Assembly (NCBI RefSeq): GCF_037113415.1
Contig: NZ_CP146608.1
Coordinates: forward strand, 2,438,501-2,502,500
Origin: Devosia sp. XK-2
Lineage (GTDB): Bacteria; Pseudomonadota; Alphaproteobacteria; Rhizobiales; Devosiaceae
Direction of reading: 5' to 3'
DNA: 64,000 nucleotides
The position numbers and the translations under genes are program-made. The notes beneath the pieces are model-generated. The model had not been told where the DNA came from. It did no database searches and was given only the letters and a program-made list of their open reading frames with translations. Shown piece after piece: positions 8,587 through 17,409 of this stretch (position 1 is its first letter; every line of letters starts with the position of its first letter).

Positions 8587-8690
8587 TTGCGCCCAACGGC
8601 GGCGTTCGTGGTGACCCGCCCCTCCAAGGTCAGCGGCCCTGCCAAAGACCGAACGGCCCCGCCCATCCCCTCGGGCGGGGCCTTTTTCTT
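8587..8690 (+). ncRNA. Possible fourth small RNA with C-rich loops
   Basis: Hairpin TGACC / GGTCA displays CGCCCCTCCAA. A second, perfect ten-base terminator stem GGCCCCGCCC / GGGCGGGGCC (8655-8682) has loop ATCCCCTC and a TTTTTCTTTT tail. A weak promoter (TTGCGC-N17-CTCTAT, 8552-8580) precedes it. It lacks the exact CCTCCTCCC motif, so membership in the cluster is less certain; the terminator may also serve read-through from unit 3. Confidence 0.5.
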
Positions 8691-8718
8691 TTCTGGGATG
8701 GCCCTGAGCGGCTCGGGG

Positions 8719-9981
<1,263 letters not shown>

Positions 9982-11043
9982 TTATTGCGGCGCCGGTCCC
10001 GTGCTGTCGCGCAGGATCAGTGGCAGCGGCAGAACCGCCTCCGGATCGATCGGCTCACCATCCAGAATGGCCGCCACGGCCAGTTCCGCCATGGTCTCGA
10101 ACGGCTGTTGCACCGTGCTGAGCGCCGGCACCGCGTCAGCCGACTCCGGCACCCCATCAAATCCGATAACCGACACATCCTGGGGCACACGCAATCCCCG
10201 GCTGGTCAGCCACCCCATGGCGAACAGCGCCACGCGATCCGACATCCCCAGAATGGCCGTCGGCGGCGCCGGAAGCGCAAAAAGCTGCTCCATGGCCGCC
10301 CAGACCCCTTCATGCGTACTGTCGGTATCGGCATAGGGAATGTCGCGCCGGTCGATCCCGCCCCGCTCCAGGCCGGCCCAATAGCCCAACACCCGGTCCC
10401 GCACGGTCAGATAGGGCGTTTCCAGCACCTGCTCGGGCGCAGGCAGATGTCCGTTCCACATTTCGCCAATACCCAGGATCGCCACGCGTTTATGCCCCAG
10501 GCCCACCAGATGGTTGGCGGCCGCTTCCGCCCCGCCGTGATTGTCGATGGCAATGCCCGGCGCATCGCCCAGCCCTTCCTCCATGCCGAGCGCAACAAAG
10601 GGCAATTCGCGCTTCTCCGTCTCGCCAACCAGCGCCCGGCCCTCTTCGGCGCATAAAAGCACCAGCCCATCGACCAGCGCGCTCTGGATATTCCAGGCCA
10701 TGCGCTCGTCATTGCCGCTCGAAACCAGCGAGAGCCCCGCCCCGCGCCGGTCACAGGCCGCCGACAAGGCAAGCATGGCTGTCCGGGCCCATTGATCCGC
10801 GAAAAAATAGGTCAGCGGCTCGGCCGTGGCGACGCCAATGGCATTGACCTTTCCCGCGCGAAGCAGGCGGCCCGTCAGGCTGGGCCCGGCATAGCCGAGT
10901 TTGCTGGCCGCCTCATGCACACGCTCGCGCACTTCGGGCCGCACCACATCAGGCCGGTTGAACACATTGGACGCCGTCCCCTGTGACACCCCGGCCGCCC
11001 GCGCGACATCCCGCAACCTCACCGGGCCACCCGGACTGGTCAT
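9982..11043 (-). CDS. LacI-family transcriptional regulator
   Basis: 353 residues. The N-terminal helix-turn-helix with hinge (VRLRDVARAAGVSQGTASNVFNRP, residues about 8-60) is followed by a periplasmic-binding-protein-like sensor domain with DGLVLLCAEEG, GHKRVAILG and the conserved C-terminal GFDGVPESADAVPALSTVQQP. The ATG at 11043 removes ten unlikely upstream residues. The ligand is unknown. Three matching 14-base operators lie directly upstream, in the gap to a divergent small gene, so it probably represses both itself and that gene. Confidence 0.9.
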   Translation of the reverse strand: MTSPGGPVRLRDVARAAGVSQGTASNVFNRPDVVRPEVRERVHEAASKLGYAGPSLTGRLLRAGKVNAIGVATAEPLTYFFADQWARTAMLALSAACDRRGAGLSLVSSGNDERMAWNIQSALVDGLVLLCAEEGRALVGETEKRELPFVALGMEEGLGDAPGIAIDNHGGAEAAANHLVGLGHKRVAILGIGEMWNGHLPAPEQVLETPYLTVRDRVLGYWAGLERGGIDRRDIPYADTDSTHEGVWAAMEQLFALPAPPTAILGMSDRVALFAMGWLTSRGLRVPQDVSVIGFDGVPESADAVPALSTVQQPFETMAELAVAAILDGEPIDPEAVLPLPLILRDSTGPAPQ

Positions 11044-11078
11044 TTTTCGCTCTCCATGACCGGCAGATAACAAATTTT

Positions 11079-11092
11079 TTGTATCGGTTCAA
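11079..11092. promoter_or_regulatory. LacI-type operator 1
   Basis: TTGTATCGGTTCAA, an imperfect match to the consensus TTGAAYCGATTCAA with a central CG. It is 36 bases upstream of the lacI-type start. Confidence 0.65.
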
Positions 11093-11126
11093 TTAATCTT
11101 GACAGCACGACCCCGAACCTTCATTT

Positions 11127-11140
11127 TTGAACCGATTCAA
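11127..11140. promoter_or_regulatory. LacI-type operator 2
   Basis: TTGAACCGATTCAA, near-perfect palindrome, just downstream of a TTGACA (11099-11104) that could be the -35 of a rightward promoter. Confidence 0.75.
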
Positions 11141-11159
11141 GAGCGATCATGTTCAGCAA

Positions 11160-11173
11160 TTGAATCGATTCAA
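11160..11173. promoter_or_regulatory. LacI-type operator 3
   Basis: TTGAATCGATTCAA, a perfect 14-base palindrome with central CG, as in LacI/GalR-family sites. It is 29 bases before the small gene start at 11202. Confidence 0.8.
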
Positions 11174-11201
11174 CTTCACCGGAGAGTCACGGAGTCGAAA
11201 A

Positions 11202-11402
11202 ATGATCCCCGCCAGCTACCTGTTCAAGGACGCCTTCCATCAATCCTTCTACGAACCCGATATCGAAACTGCTGTCGAAAGGCATCGGCGCACCCGCGGC
11301 GGTCTGGGCATATTCACCTGGCTGCGGTTCTGGCCGGCCAGGGCAAATAGGGGTTCTGCCAAGGCGGCGCTCCACCGGGCCCGCCACGTCTTCCAGGGCT
11401 GA
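11202..11402 (+). CDS. Putative 66-residue small protein under LacI-type control
   Basis: The short frame starts MIPASYLFKDAFHQSFYEPD and runs into a basic region with GGLGIFTWLRFWPAR. No known domain is recognised. The start is preceded by CGGAGTCGAAAA. Support comes mainly from context: three operators and a TTGACA box sit directly in front of it, divergent from the regulator gene. The frame upstream stays open to 11127, but that would place the start inside operator 2. It may instead be a leader or small-RNA region. Confidence 0.45.
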   Translation: MIPASYLFKDAFHQSFYEPDIETAVERHRRTRGGLGIFTWLRFWPARANRGSAKAALHRARHVFQG

Positions 11403-11477
11403 TGGCCGCGCGCCAGAGCACTTCTGGAATAGGCGGATTGCCACCTGTCCGGTCCGGACACGCGATAAAACAAGAAC

Positions 11478-11894
11478 CTAAATGCCCAGCCCCGACGTAC
11501 TGCGCAGCACCACGCCCTGCACCCGCCAGCCCTCATCGCGTTCATCGGCGAGCTGATAGACCGCTTCCCATACGCGTCCATCGGCCCCGATGAACTCGAC
11601 CTCCTGCAACACCACGCCCGGCGCCAATTCCCGAAACGCGCCAAAGCTATGCGATCGCGATTGTCCGATAGGTCCATAACCGGACCGCACCACATCATCG
11701 GCGAATTGCTGCGGATTGCTTTGATAATTGGCCCGGAACGCGGCCCCGGCAAAAGACAGCGCGGTTTCGCCATCCGCACTGCGCAAGGCCAGGATCTGCC
11801 CTGTCACCGTTTCACGCCATGGATATTGGGCGTCCTGCGCCGCCACGGGCAAGAGGAGCATCACGCTCAAAATAAGGGTCCAGAGTACGCGCAT
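11478..11894 (-). CDS. DUF4864-type secreted protein
   Basis: 138 residues. Signal peptide (1-19, ending PVAAQ) followed by a small alpha-plus-beta domain (WRETVTGQILALRSADGETA; FGAFRELAPGVVLQEVEFIG; WEAVYQLADE; GWRVQGVVL) that matches the DUF4864 pattern, a cystatin/NTF2-like fold of unknown function. Predicted periplasmic. Monocistronic on the minus strand. Confidence 0.7.
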   Translation of the reverse strand: MRVLWTLILSVMLLLPVAAQDAQYPWRETVTGQILALRSADGETALSFAGAAFRANYQSNPQQFADDVVRSGYGPIGQSRSHSFGAFRELAPGVVLQEVEFIGADGRVWEAVYQLADERDEGWRVQGVVLRSTSGLGI

Positions 11895-12038
11895 TGGCCG
11901 TCTCCTCGCTTCCAGCGGGCGCCGCCCGCCACACTTCTGCCCTCAAATAGTCCCGTCCTGACCGCCTTCACTTCATAGTCGAACCGTTTTTATCTGCTTT
12001 CATACGACCATTAGAAGCGAGGATAAGACGTCGATCCC

Positions 12039-12338
12039 ATGCAAATATCTACGTCCCCCAGGCGCAAAAGTTTCAGGCTCATGGCTGTTTTCGGTGCCAT
12101 AGGCACCGCCCTGGTGGCCATTGGCGCTCTGTTGATCGGTGTCGCGCCGGTCCAGGCCGCCAATATTGCCGCCCAGCCTGATACCCAGATCGCGGTTTTC
12201 ATGGTGCCGCTGACGCTTCTGCTCCTTGCCCTGCTATTCGAGGTCGCGCGTTTTGTCTGGCGCGGCCCCGTACCGGCTCAGACTGCTACCCGTCCCGCCC
12301 GTCAAACCGATTGGGCGACCCAGGACAGCCAGCGCTAA
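12039..12338 (+). CDS. Two-helix membrane protein, unknown function
   Basis: 99 residues with a basic N terminus (SPRRKSF), a transmembrane segment at about 15-37 (FGAIGTALVAIGALLIGVAP), a periplasmic stretch, a second helix at about 50-69 (VFMVPLTLLLLALLFEVARF) and a polar tail. No domain recognised. It is followed 34 bases later by a clear terminator, which supports an independently transcribed real gene. Confidence 0.65.
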   Translation: MQISTSPRRKSFRLMAVFGAIGTALVAIGALLIGVAPVQAANIAAQPDTQIAVFMVPLTLLLLALLFEVARFVWRGPVPAQTATRPARQTDWATQDSQR

Positions 12339-12371
12339 GCCACTGACATTGTTTCCCCCTGACGACCAACT

Positions 12372-12400
12372 GGCCGGCCCTGTGCCGGCCGTTTCTTTTT
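12372..12400 (+). terminator. Rho-independent terminator
   Basis: Stem GGCCGGC / GCCGGCC, five-base loop, tail GTTTCTTTTT; ends the preceding membrane-protein gene. Confidence 0.9.
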
Positions 12401-12469
12401 GACTTTCGGCCTATTGCCGACCGGTGGCGGCGGGTTCACACTCGCCTTCTCTTTCAGGAGGACTGACCC

Positions 12470-12898
12470 ATGCATGTCGATACCATCCTGCAGACCAAGG
12501 GGGTCTCCGTTTACACCCTGCCCCCGACCGGCACTTTGGCCGACGCCGTCAACCTGCTCAATGCGCACAATATCGGTGCCGTGGTCATCACCGATGACAA
12601 GAAACGCATCGTCGGCATTCTTTCCGAGCGCGATATCGTGCGCCAGCTTGGCAAACACCCCTCCGGAGCGCTCGCCCTTTCCATTGCCGATTGCATGACC
12701 AAAGGCGTCGTCACCGCCGAGCGCACCACGACCATCGATCAGGTCATGGAAGTCATGACCAGGCGCCGCATCCGCCATATGCCGATTGCCGAAAACGGCA
12801 TATTGACCGGCATCATTTCCATTGGCGACGTGGTCAAGCTCAAGATCGCCGAGGTCGAACACGAAGCCGAGGCCCTGCGCGAATATATTGCGAGCTGA
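12470..12898 (+). CDS. CBS-domain protein
   Basis: 142-residue cytosolic protein made of one Bateman module: CBS1 about 8-62 (TLADAVNLLNAHNIGAVVIT...GILSERDIVRQL) and CBS2 about 74-130 (DCMTKGVVTAERTTTIDQVM...GIISIGDVVK). Such stand-alone pairs bind adenine nucleotides and act as energy or stress sensors. A C-terminal helix (IAEVEHEAEALREYIAS) probably mediates dimerisation. The partner is unknown. Confidence 0.9.
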   Translation: MHVDTILQTKGVSVYTLPPTGTLADAVNLLNAHNIGAVVITDDKKRIVGILSERDIVRQLGKHPSGALALSIADCMTKGVVTAERTTTIDQVMEVMTRRRIRHMPIAENGILTGIISIGDVVKLKIAEVEHEAEALREYIAS

Positions 12899-13067
12899 CA
12901 TCGATTGCCCCTTGTGACAGGGCCGGGCCCGGCGCAGGCCCCGGCCCTTGCCACCTTACCAACCTCTCCAACTCTTCATGCGCCCGCAAGGTCGCGAAAA
13001 GTTGAGCTTCCCTAAGGTCACATCCATGCCGGTTACCGGCGATATCCCATGCAAAGGATGAATGACC

Positions 13068-13694
13068 ATGAAGACGATTTCCACCACCGCCATCGTGGCC
13101 CTGATTGCGGCCTCCATTGGCCTCGGTGCCCTCGCTCCGGCCATGGCCCAGAATGCGGGCGCCGGCGCTGGCCCGGCGGCGCAAAAGCAGCCAATGGGCC
13201 CGGCCGACGGCACCGAGCGCGGCTTCCGCAACGGCCCGGGCATGCGCCAGGGCGGCGGCGAACGCGGCCTGTTTAATATTGAGCGCGGCGCCGAAGCCAT
13301 CGAGATTGCCGCTGTCCGCCTCAGCCATGCCATCGACCTGACGGACGAGCAGACCGTACTGCTCGAAGCCCTCAAGTCCGATGCCCTGGCCGCCGCCGCC
13401 GCATTCGATGCTGCCACTGAAGGGCTCCGCCCCGCCCGCCCGGCCGCTGGCGACACCGCCGAGCGTCCCGACATTTCGGAGCGCTTCGACAATCGCATCG
13501 CCATCGAGACGGCGCGCCTCGCCGCGCTTGAAGCTGTGCAACCGGCCTTCACCGCCTTCTTCGACAGCCTGACCGACGATCAGAAGGCGGAATTGGCGGC
13601 GCAGCACGGCGACCGCATGGTCGGCATGGGCAAGCACCAGGGCGGCTTTGGCCAGCATGACGGCCAGCGCCCCATGGGCCAGGGCAACCGCTAA
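13068..13694 (+). CDS. Periplasmic LTXXQ / Spy-CpxP-like protein
   Basis: 208 residues with a signal peptide (about 1-27, ending APAMAQ). It then has a Gly/Pro/Gln-rich linker and helices carrying two copies of the family motif: IDLTDEQ (about 93-99) and DSLTDDQKAEL (about 165-175). The Spy/CpxP family contains ATP-independent periplasmic chaperones or stress sensors. The ATG at 13068 is nine bases after AAAGGA; the ATG six bases earlier is too close. The tail is rich in Gly, Gln and His (GKHQGGFGQHDGQ), suggesting possible metal contact, as an inference. Confidence 0.8.
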   Translation: MKTISTTAIVALIAASIGLGALAPAMAQNAGAGAGPAAQKQPMGPADGTERGFRNGPGMRQGGGERGLFNIERGAEAIEIAAVRLSHAIDLTDEQTVLLEALKSDALAAAAAFDAATEGLRPARPAAGDTAERPDISERFDNRIAIETARLAALEAVQPAFTAFFDSLTDDQKAELAAQHGDRMVGMGKHQGGFGQHDGQRPMGQGNR

Positions 13695-13799
13695 TCCCGG
13701 CGCTCCGATACCGGCCTTCAGACCCGGCCTGCTGCCCCTTCGTCGGCAGGCCGTCCCAGTGGCGTTCGCCCTCGCCCCCAAACCGGCGACCGCCACCGA

Positions 13800-13830
13800 C
13801 CCCGGCTCTCAACAGCCGGGGTTTGCTTTT
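13800..13830 (+). terminator. Rho-independent terminator
   Basis: Stem CCCCGGCT / AGCCGGGG with a six-base loop and TTTGCTTTT tail, between the LTXXQ gene and the next gene. Confidence 0.85.
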
Positions 13831-13878
13831 GCCCGCACCTCGAATACGACAGGAGAGACATTTCCCTGCGGGCAATCC

Positions 13879-15111
13879 ATGACCACTCTTCCCCTCGACC
13901 CCACGCGCATCCGCGCCCTGTTCCCGGCCTTCGCCGAGCCCAGCCTTGCCGGCCAGGCTTTCTTTGAAAATGCCGGTGGCTCCTATACGGCCCAGGCCAC
14001 GCTCGACATTCTCGATCACTATTATCGCGCCACCAAGGTGCAACCCTATGGCGTCTATGCTGCCTCCGAGGCGGCCGGGCAGGCCATGGACCATGCCTAT
14101 GAGCGGCTGGCCCAGGCCCTCAATGTGCCCGCCGACTGGATCCATATCGGCCCCTCCAGCTCCGCCAATACCTATGTGCTGGGCAAGGCCTTTGCCGATT
14201 GGCTCAAGCCCGGCGATGCCGTCATCGTCACCAACCAGGATCATGAAGCCAATACGGGCAATTGGCGCCGCCTGGCCGACCGCGGCATCGAAGTGCGCGA
14301 ATGGCGGGTGGATACCGAGACCGCCCGCCTGTCGCTCGATGCACTCGACGCGCTGCTCGATGACAGGGTCAAGCTGGTCGCCGCGCCACATTGCTCCAAT
14401 ATTGTGGGCGATATCAATCCAATTGCCGACATCGCCAGCCGCGCCCATGCTGTGGGCGCGGTCCTTGCCGTTGATGGCGTCAGCTATGCGCCCCACGGCT
14501 TGCCGGACCTCAAGGCGCTCGGTGCCGATATCTACTTTTTCTCGGCCTATAAGACCTATGGCCCCCATCAGGGCATCATCGCCGTTCGCCCCGAACTGGC
14601 GCGCGCCTTGCCCAATCAGGGGCACTATTTCAACGACGCCAAGCTGCGCTATCGCCTGACACCGGCAGGTCCTGATCATGCCCAGATCGCCGCCAGCGCC
14701 GGCATTGTCGACTATCTCGAACAGGTCGCCGCCCTTGCCCCGGCCACCGTTCAGGGTGTGGATCCGTTCCGCCGCGCCCATGCCGCCATGCGCGCGCAGG
14801 AAATTGCGCTTGCCGCCCCATTGCTCGATTATCTGCGAGTCCGCAACGACTTGCGCATCATCGGCCCATCCGATCCGCAGAAACGGGCCCCGACCATTTC
14901 AGTGCTGCATGCCGAACCCGGTATCGACCTGGCGCGACGCCTCGCCAAACACGGTGTCATGGCCTCCGGCGGCAATTTCTATGCGGTGCGTCTGCTCGAG
15001 GCGCTGGACATCGATCCCCACAATCACGGCGTCCTCCGCCTCTCCTTCGTGCACTACACCACGCCCGCAGAAATCCAGCAGCTCATCACCGCGTTGGATG
15101 CCGAACTCTGA
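13879..15111 (+). CDS. Class V aminotransferase / cysteine-desulfurase-like PLP enzyme
   Basis: 410-residue fold-type I PLP enzyme. It has FFENAGGSYTAQA near the N terminus, GPSSSANTYVLGKAF, the cofactor-stacking NQDHEAN region, the aspartate in AVDGVSYAPHG, and the Schiff-base lysine in FFSAYKTYGPHQG. This matches a NifS/CsdA-like subfamily whose reaction is not assigned; a dedicated cysteine desulfurase is not shown. An open frame extends upstream, but the ATG at 13879 follows the terminator and gives the usual MTTLPLDPTRIRALFPAF start. Confidence 0.85.
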   Translation: MTTLPLDPTRIRALFPAFAEPSLAGQAFFENAGGSYTAQATLDILDHYYRATKVQPYGVYAASEAAGQAMDHAYERLAQALNVPADWIHIGPSSSANTYVLGKAFADWLKPGDAVIVTNQDHEANTGNWRRLADRGIEVREWRVDTETARLSLDALDALLDDRVKLVAAPHCSNIVGDINPIADIASRAHAVGAVLAVDGVSYAPHGLPDLKALGADIYFFSAYKTYGPHQGIIAVRPELARALPNQGHYFNDAKLRYRLTPAGPDHAQIAASAGIVDYLEQVAALAPATVQGVDPFRRAHAAMRAQEIALAAPLLDYLRVRNDLRIIGPSDPQKRAPTISVLHAEPGIDLARRLAKHGVMASGGNFYAVRLLEALDIDPHNHGVLRLSFVHYTTPAEIQQLITALDAEL

Positions 15112-15135
15112 CACCGGCGCTGTCATAACCACGAC

Positions 15136-15232
15136 ACCGCCCTCGGGCTTGACCCGAGGGCCAGTCTCAGCGGACGCCGAAACCTTGGCGCAGATCGCCA
15201 GAGGCCCTCGGGTCAAGCCCGAGGGCGGCCCG
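15136..15232. repeat. REP-like inverted pair, CTCGGGCTTGACCCGAG family
   Basis: Two copies of the palindromic unit face each other: CTCGGGCTTGACCCGAG around 15142-15158 and its reverse complement CTCGGGTCAAGCCCGAG around 15207-15223, separated by 44 bases. Further units of this family are at 28.83, 32.31, 32.90, 55.65 and 63.05 kb. Confidence 0.85.
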
Positions 15233-15267
15233 GTCAGAGTCCGCCAAGTTCCAAAGAGTTAGCCCCC

Positions 15268-16173
15268 ATGTCTCGTCCTCTCGCCTCCCTTGTCCTCCTG
15301 CTCTGCACCATGTTCTGGGGCTTTGCCTTCATCGCCCAGAAATCGGCCATGGACGCCATGGGGCCGCTGACCTTTGCCGGCGTCCGTTTCCTCATCGGCG
15401 GTCTGCTCATCCTGCCGCTCGCCCTGCATGAATTGCGCCGCAAGGCCATTCGCCTCACCGGCACCCATTGGTTCTTCATTCTGGCCATGAGCACGGTCTT
15501 CTTCCTAGGCTCATGGCTGCAACAGGCGGGCCTGGCCACCACCACCGCTACCAATGGTGGTTTTCTCACCGGACTCTATGTTTTCTTCGTGCCTTTGCTG
15601 GGTTTCCTCCTGTTCCGCACCCGCCCGCATCCGATCATCTTTGTCGGCGTGCCCATGGCGTTGGTCGGCATCTATTTCCTCAATGGCGGGGGCCTCGACA
15701 GCTTCAATGCCGGGGATTGGCTCATCGTCTGCAGCGCCATGTTCTGGGCCATGCATGTCATCCTGCTCGGCCATGTCGCCAGGATGACCGGCCTGCCCAT
15801 CTTCGTGTCCTCCGTCAGCTTCCTCGTCGCCGGTATCGCTGCCAGCATCATCGCCCTGCCCACCGAGGCGCCCACCTTTGCAGGCATTGCCGCCGGCTGG
15901 CTCGAAATCGCCTATGCCGCCGTGCTTTCCACAGCTGTGGGGTTCACCCTCCAGGCCATCGGTCAGCAACATGTGCCTGCAGCCAATGCGGCGATCATCC
16001 TGTCGGCAGAAAGCCTCTTTGCAGCTCTCGGCGCCGCTGTGGTCCTTGGCGAGCGCCTGCCTCTGGTCGGCTATGCCGGCGCCGCCCTCATCTTCGCCGC
16101 CATCCTCCTGGTCGAGGCCATTCCCCCGCTTTGGGCTCGCCGCAAGGTCCACGTGCCGCGTACCGTCAATTAA
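15268..16173 (+). CDS. EamA/DMT-family transporter
   Basis: 301-residue inner-membrane protein with ten predicted hydrophobic helices in two EamA repeats (first begins LLCTMFWGFAFIAQKSAM; second begins LIVCSAMFWAMHVILLG). It ends with an inside-positive tail (RRKVHVPR). Typical length for a full DMT exporter. Substrate unknown; no co-directional neighbour suggests one. Confidence 0.9.
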   Translation: MSRPLASLVLLLCTMFWGFAFIAQKSAMDAMGPLTFAGVRFLIGGLLILPLALHELRRKAIRLTGTHWFFILAMSTVFFLGSWLQQAGLATTTATNGGFLTGLYVFFVPLLGFLLFRTRPHPIIFVGVPMALVGIYFLNGGGLDSFNAGDWLIVCSAMFWAMHVILLGHVARMTGLPIFVSSVSFLVAGIAASIIALPTEAPTFAGIAAGWLEIAYAAVLSTAVGFTLQAIGQQHVPAANAAIILSAESLFAALGAAVVLGERLPLVGYAGAALIFAAILLVEAIPPLWARRKVHVPRTVN

Positions 16174-16199
16174 GGGGGTAGATCAAAGCTCTCGCGCTC

Positions 16200-16243
16200 C
16201 TGCGCGCCCTCGCCCCTCTGGGGAGGGGTCAGGGTGAGGGGAT
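16200..16243. repeat. Palindromic repeat, CCCCT-GGGGAGGGG family
   Basis: CTCGCCCCTCTGGGGAGGGG followed by TCAGGGTGAGGGG. It belongs to the same family as the repeat inside the restriction gene (24.8 kb) and the pair at 34.0 kb. Confidence 0.7.
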
Positions 16244-16287
16244 CCGTGCCAGGCCGGCACTGGGGTCATCAGAACAACTGGCGATTT

Positions 16288-16668
16288 CTACTCGCCATAC
16301 CGGTACATCTGGTAGCTCTTGCAGATCACAAAGGCCACGCAACCCTTGAGCGTGATCTGGTCGGCGCTGACCTGGGTAATCGTCCCCGCCGCGCTTTGCC
16401 CATAGATGTGCAGGTCACCCTTCCACTGCCCCGGCCGCGTCTGCCGGGCATGGTCGATCAGCATGGTATTGAGATAGGGCAGGTTTTCCGCATTATCGGC
16501 CCCATTGCCCAGCCAGACCAGCTCGGCGCAAAGTTCCGTGCCGTCCCCGCACAGGGTCACCTCATAGCGCGAATCCCGCATTTCGATTTCCCACAGCCCG
16601 ACCGGCGAGGCCATTGCCTGTGTTGCGGCCAGAAACGCGAGCGCGAAGCCCGATAATAGCCGGATCAC
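16288..16668 (-). CDS. DUF2147 secreted protein, copy 2
   Basis: 126 residues: signal peptide (ending ATQAMA-SPVG) and one DUF2147 domain (GLWEIE; LCGDGTELCAELVWLG; GQWKGDLHIYGQSAAGTITQ; GCVAFVICKSYQMYRYGE). Four cysteines are conserved with its upstream paralogue. The GTG start at 16668 overlaps the TGA of the upstream gene (GTGA), implying translational coupling. Function of DUF2147 is unknown; the members are exported, small and often duplicated. Confidence 0.8.
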   Translation of the reverse strand: MIRLLSGFALAFLAATQAMASPVGLWEIEMRDSRYEVTLCGDGTELCAELVWLGNGADNAENLPYLNTMLIDHARQTRPGQWKGDLHIYGQSAAGTITQVSADQITLKGCVAFVICKSYQMYRYGE

Positions 16669-17054
16669 GGTGCGTGCCGATACATCTGATAGGTCTTGCA
16701 AACCACCAGGAACGCGCAACCCGACAGGGTCATCTGGTTCTCGCTGCGCTGGGTGATCGTGCCGCTCAGTTTGTGGCCGAACAGATGCAGCGTGCCCTTC
16801 CATTGCCCCGGGCCGGAAGGGGCCAGAGCATCGGCCATGGGGCGGTTGAGGTAGGGCTTGTACTGCTCGTTATAGTCAGCGTCCGAAAGCCACACCAATT
16901 CACCGCAAAGCCGCGTTCCATCCCCGCACATTTCGAGCGAAAACCGCGTATCGCGCGTTTCCAGCTCCCAGATGCCATCGGGCGAGGCCATGGCGGGCAC
17001 AGCCGGCACAATTGCAAGAACAAGGGCGGCGAACAAACGGGGTATACTGAACAT
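16665..17054 (-). CDS. DUF2147 secreted protein, copy 1
   Basis: 129 residues with signal peptide (MFSIPRLFAALVLAIVPAVP...MASPDG) and a DUF2147 domain paralogous to the next gene (GIWELETRDTRFSLEMCGDG; RLCGELVWLSD; GQWKGTLHLFGHKLSGTITQ; GCAFLVVCKTYQMYRHAP). The ATG at 17054 is chosen because it begins a clean signal peptide; the open frame upstream is non-coding. It is the first gene of a two-gene operon whose promoter region carries the direct-repeat box at 17101-17117. Confidence 0.8.
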   Translation of the reverse strand: MFSIPRLFAALVLAIVPAVPAMASPDGIWELETRDTRFSLEMCGDGTRLCGELVWLSDADYNEQYKPYLNRPMADALAPSGPGQWKGTLHLFGHKLSGTITQRSENQMTLSGCAFLVVCKTYQMYRHAP

Positions 17055-17100
17055 GGTCGACCTTTTGCACATCTGGCCCCTATAGCCTGGTTCCCGGCAC

Positions 17101-17117
17101 CTGAACCCAAGCTGAAC
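17101..17117 (-). promoter_or_regulatory. GTTCAG-N5-GTTCAG direct-repeat box before DUF2147 operon
   Basis: On the minus strand it reads GTTCAGCTTGGGTTCAG, identical to the box before the SH3 gene at 38.5 kb. It ends 47 bases before the start codon. A CTATAG (minus strand, about 17081-17087) could be the -10. The 11-base period suits a tandem-binding response regulator; the core GTTC-N7-GTTC also fits the alphaproteobacterial LexA box. Confidence 0.6.
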
Positions 17118-17308
17118 AACAGGTCCAGGCAATAAAACGGCACTTGTAACAAGCACGTCACGCCGCTGTCATCTTGCCTTACTAGGGTCCGCCTATCCCG
17201 GCTCCCCCCATTGGCCAGGATTGTCGGCCCCGCGTCCCCAACGCCGCGCCGGCATCGGAAGGCCCGGACCGCCAACCCCCGGCTTTCCCGACCGACAGGA
17301 TCGGTCCT

Positions 17309-17333
17309 GGCCGCCTCAGGGCGGCCTTTTTTT
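17309..17333 (+). terminator. Orphan terminator, possible small RNA 3' end
   Basis: Stem GGCCGCC / GGCGGCC with TCAG loop and seven T. No plus-strand gene ends upstream (the neighbours at 16.3-17.05 kb run leftward), so something short must be transcribed here. A hairpin CAGGA-TCGG-TCCTG sits just before it. Confidence 0.8.
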
Positions 17334-17409
17334 GTGGACCGCGCTCTATTTTGCCTCGCACCGGCCCCGTCCCTGCGCCAAAAGTGAAGCCCCTGTTTCA
17401 GGCGCGACC

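Noticed and set aside
11150..11156. Single GTTCAG near the LacI operators as a fifth envelope box
   Set aside because: No second half site at the 11-base spacing.
12918..12950. GGGCCGGGCCC / GGCCCCGGCCC hairpin after the CBS gene as a terminator
   Set aside because: The stem is good but no T tract follows (CTTGCCACC), so it was not listed.
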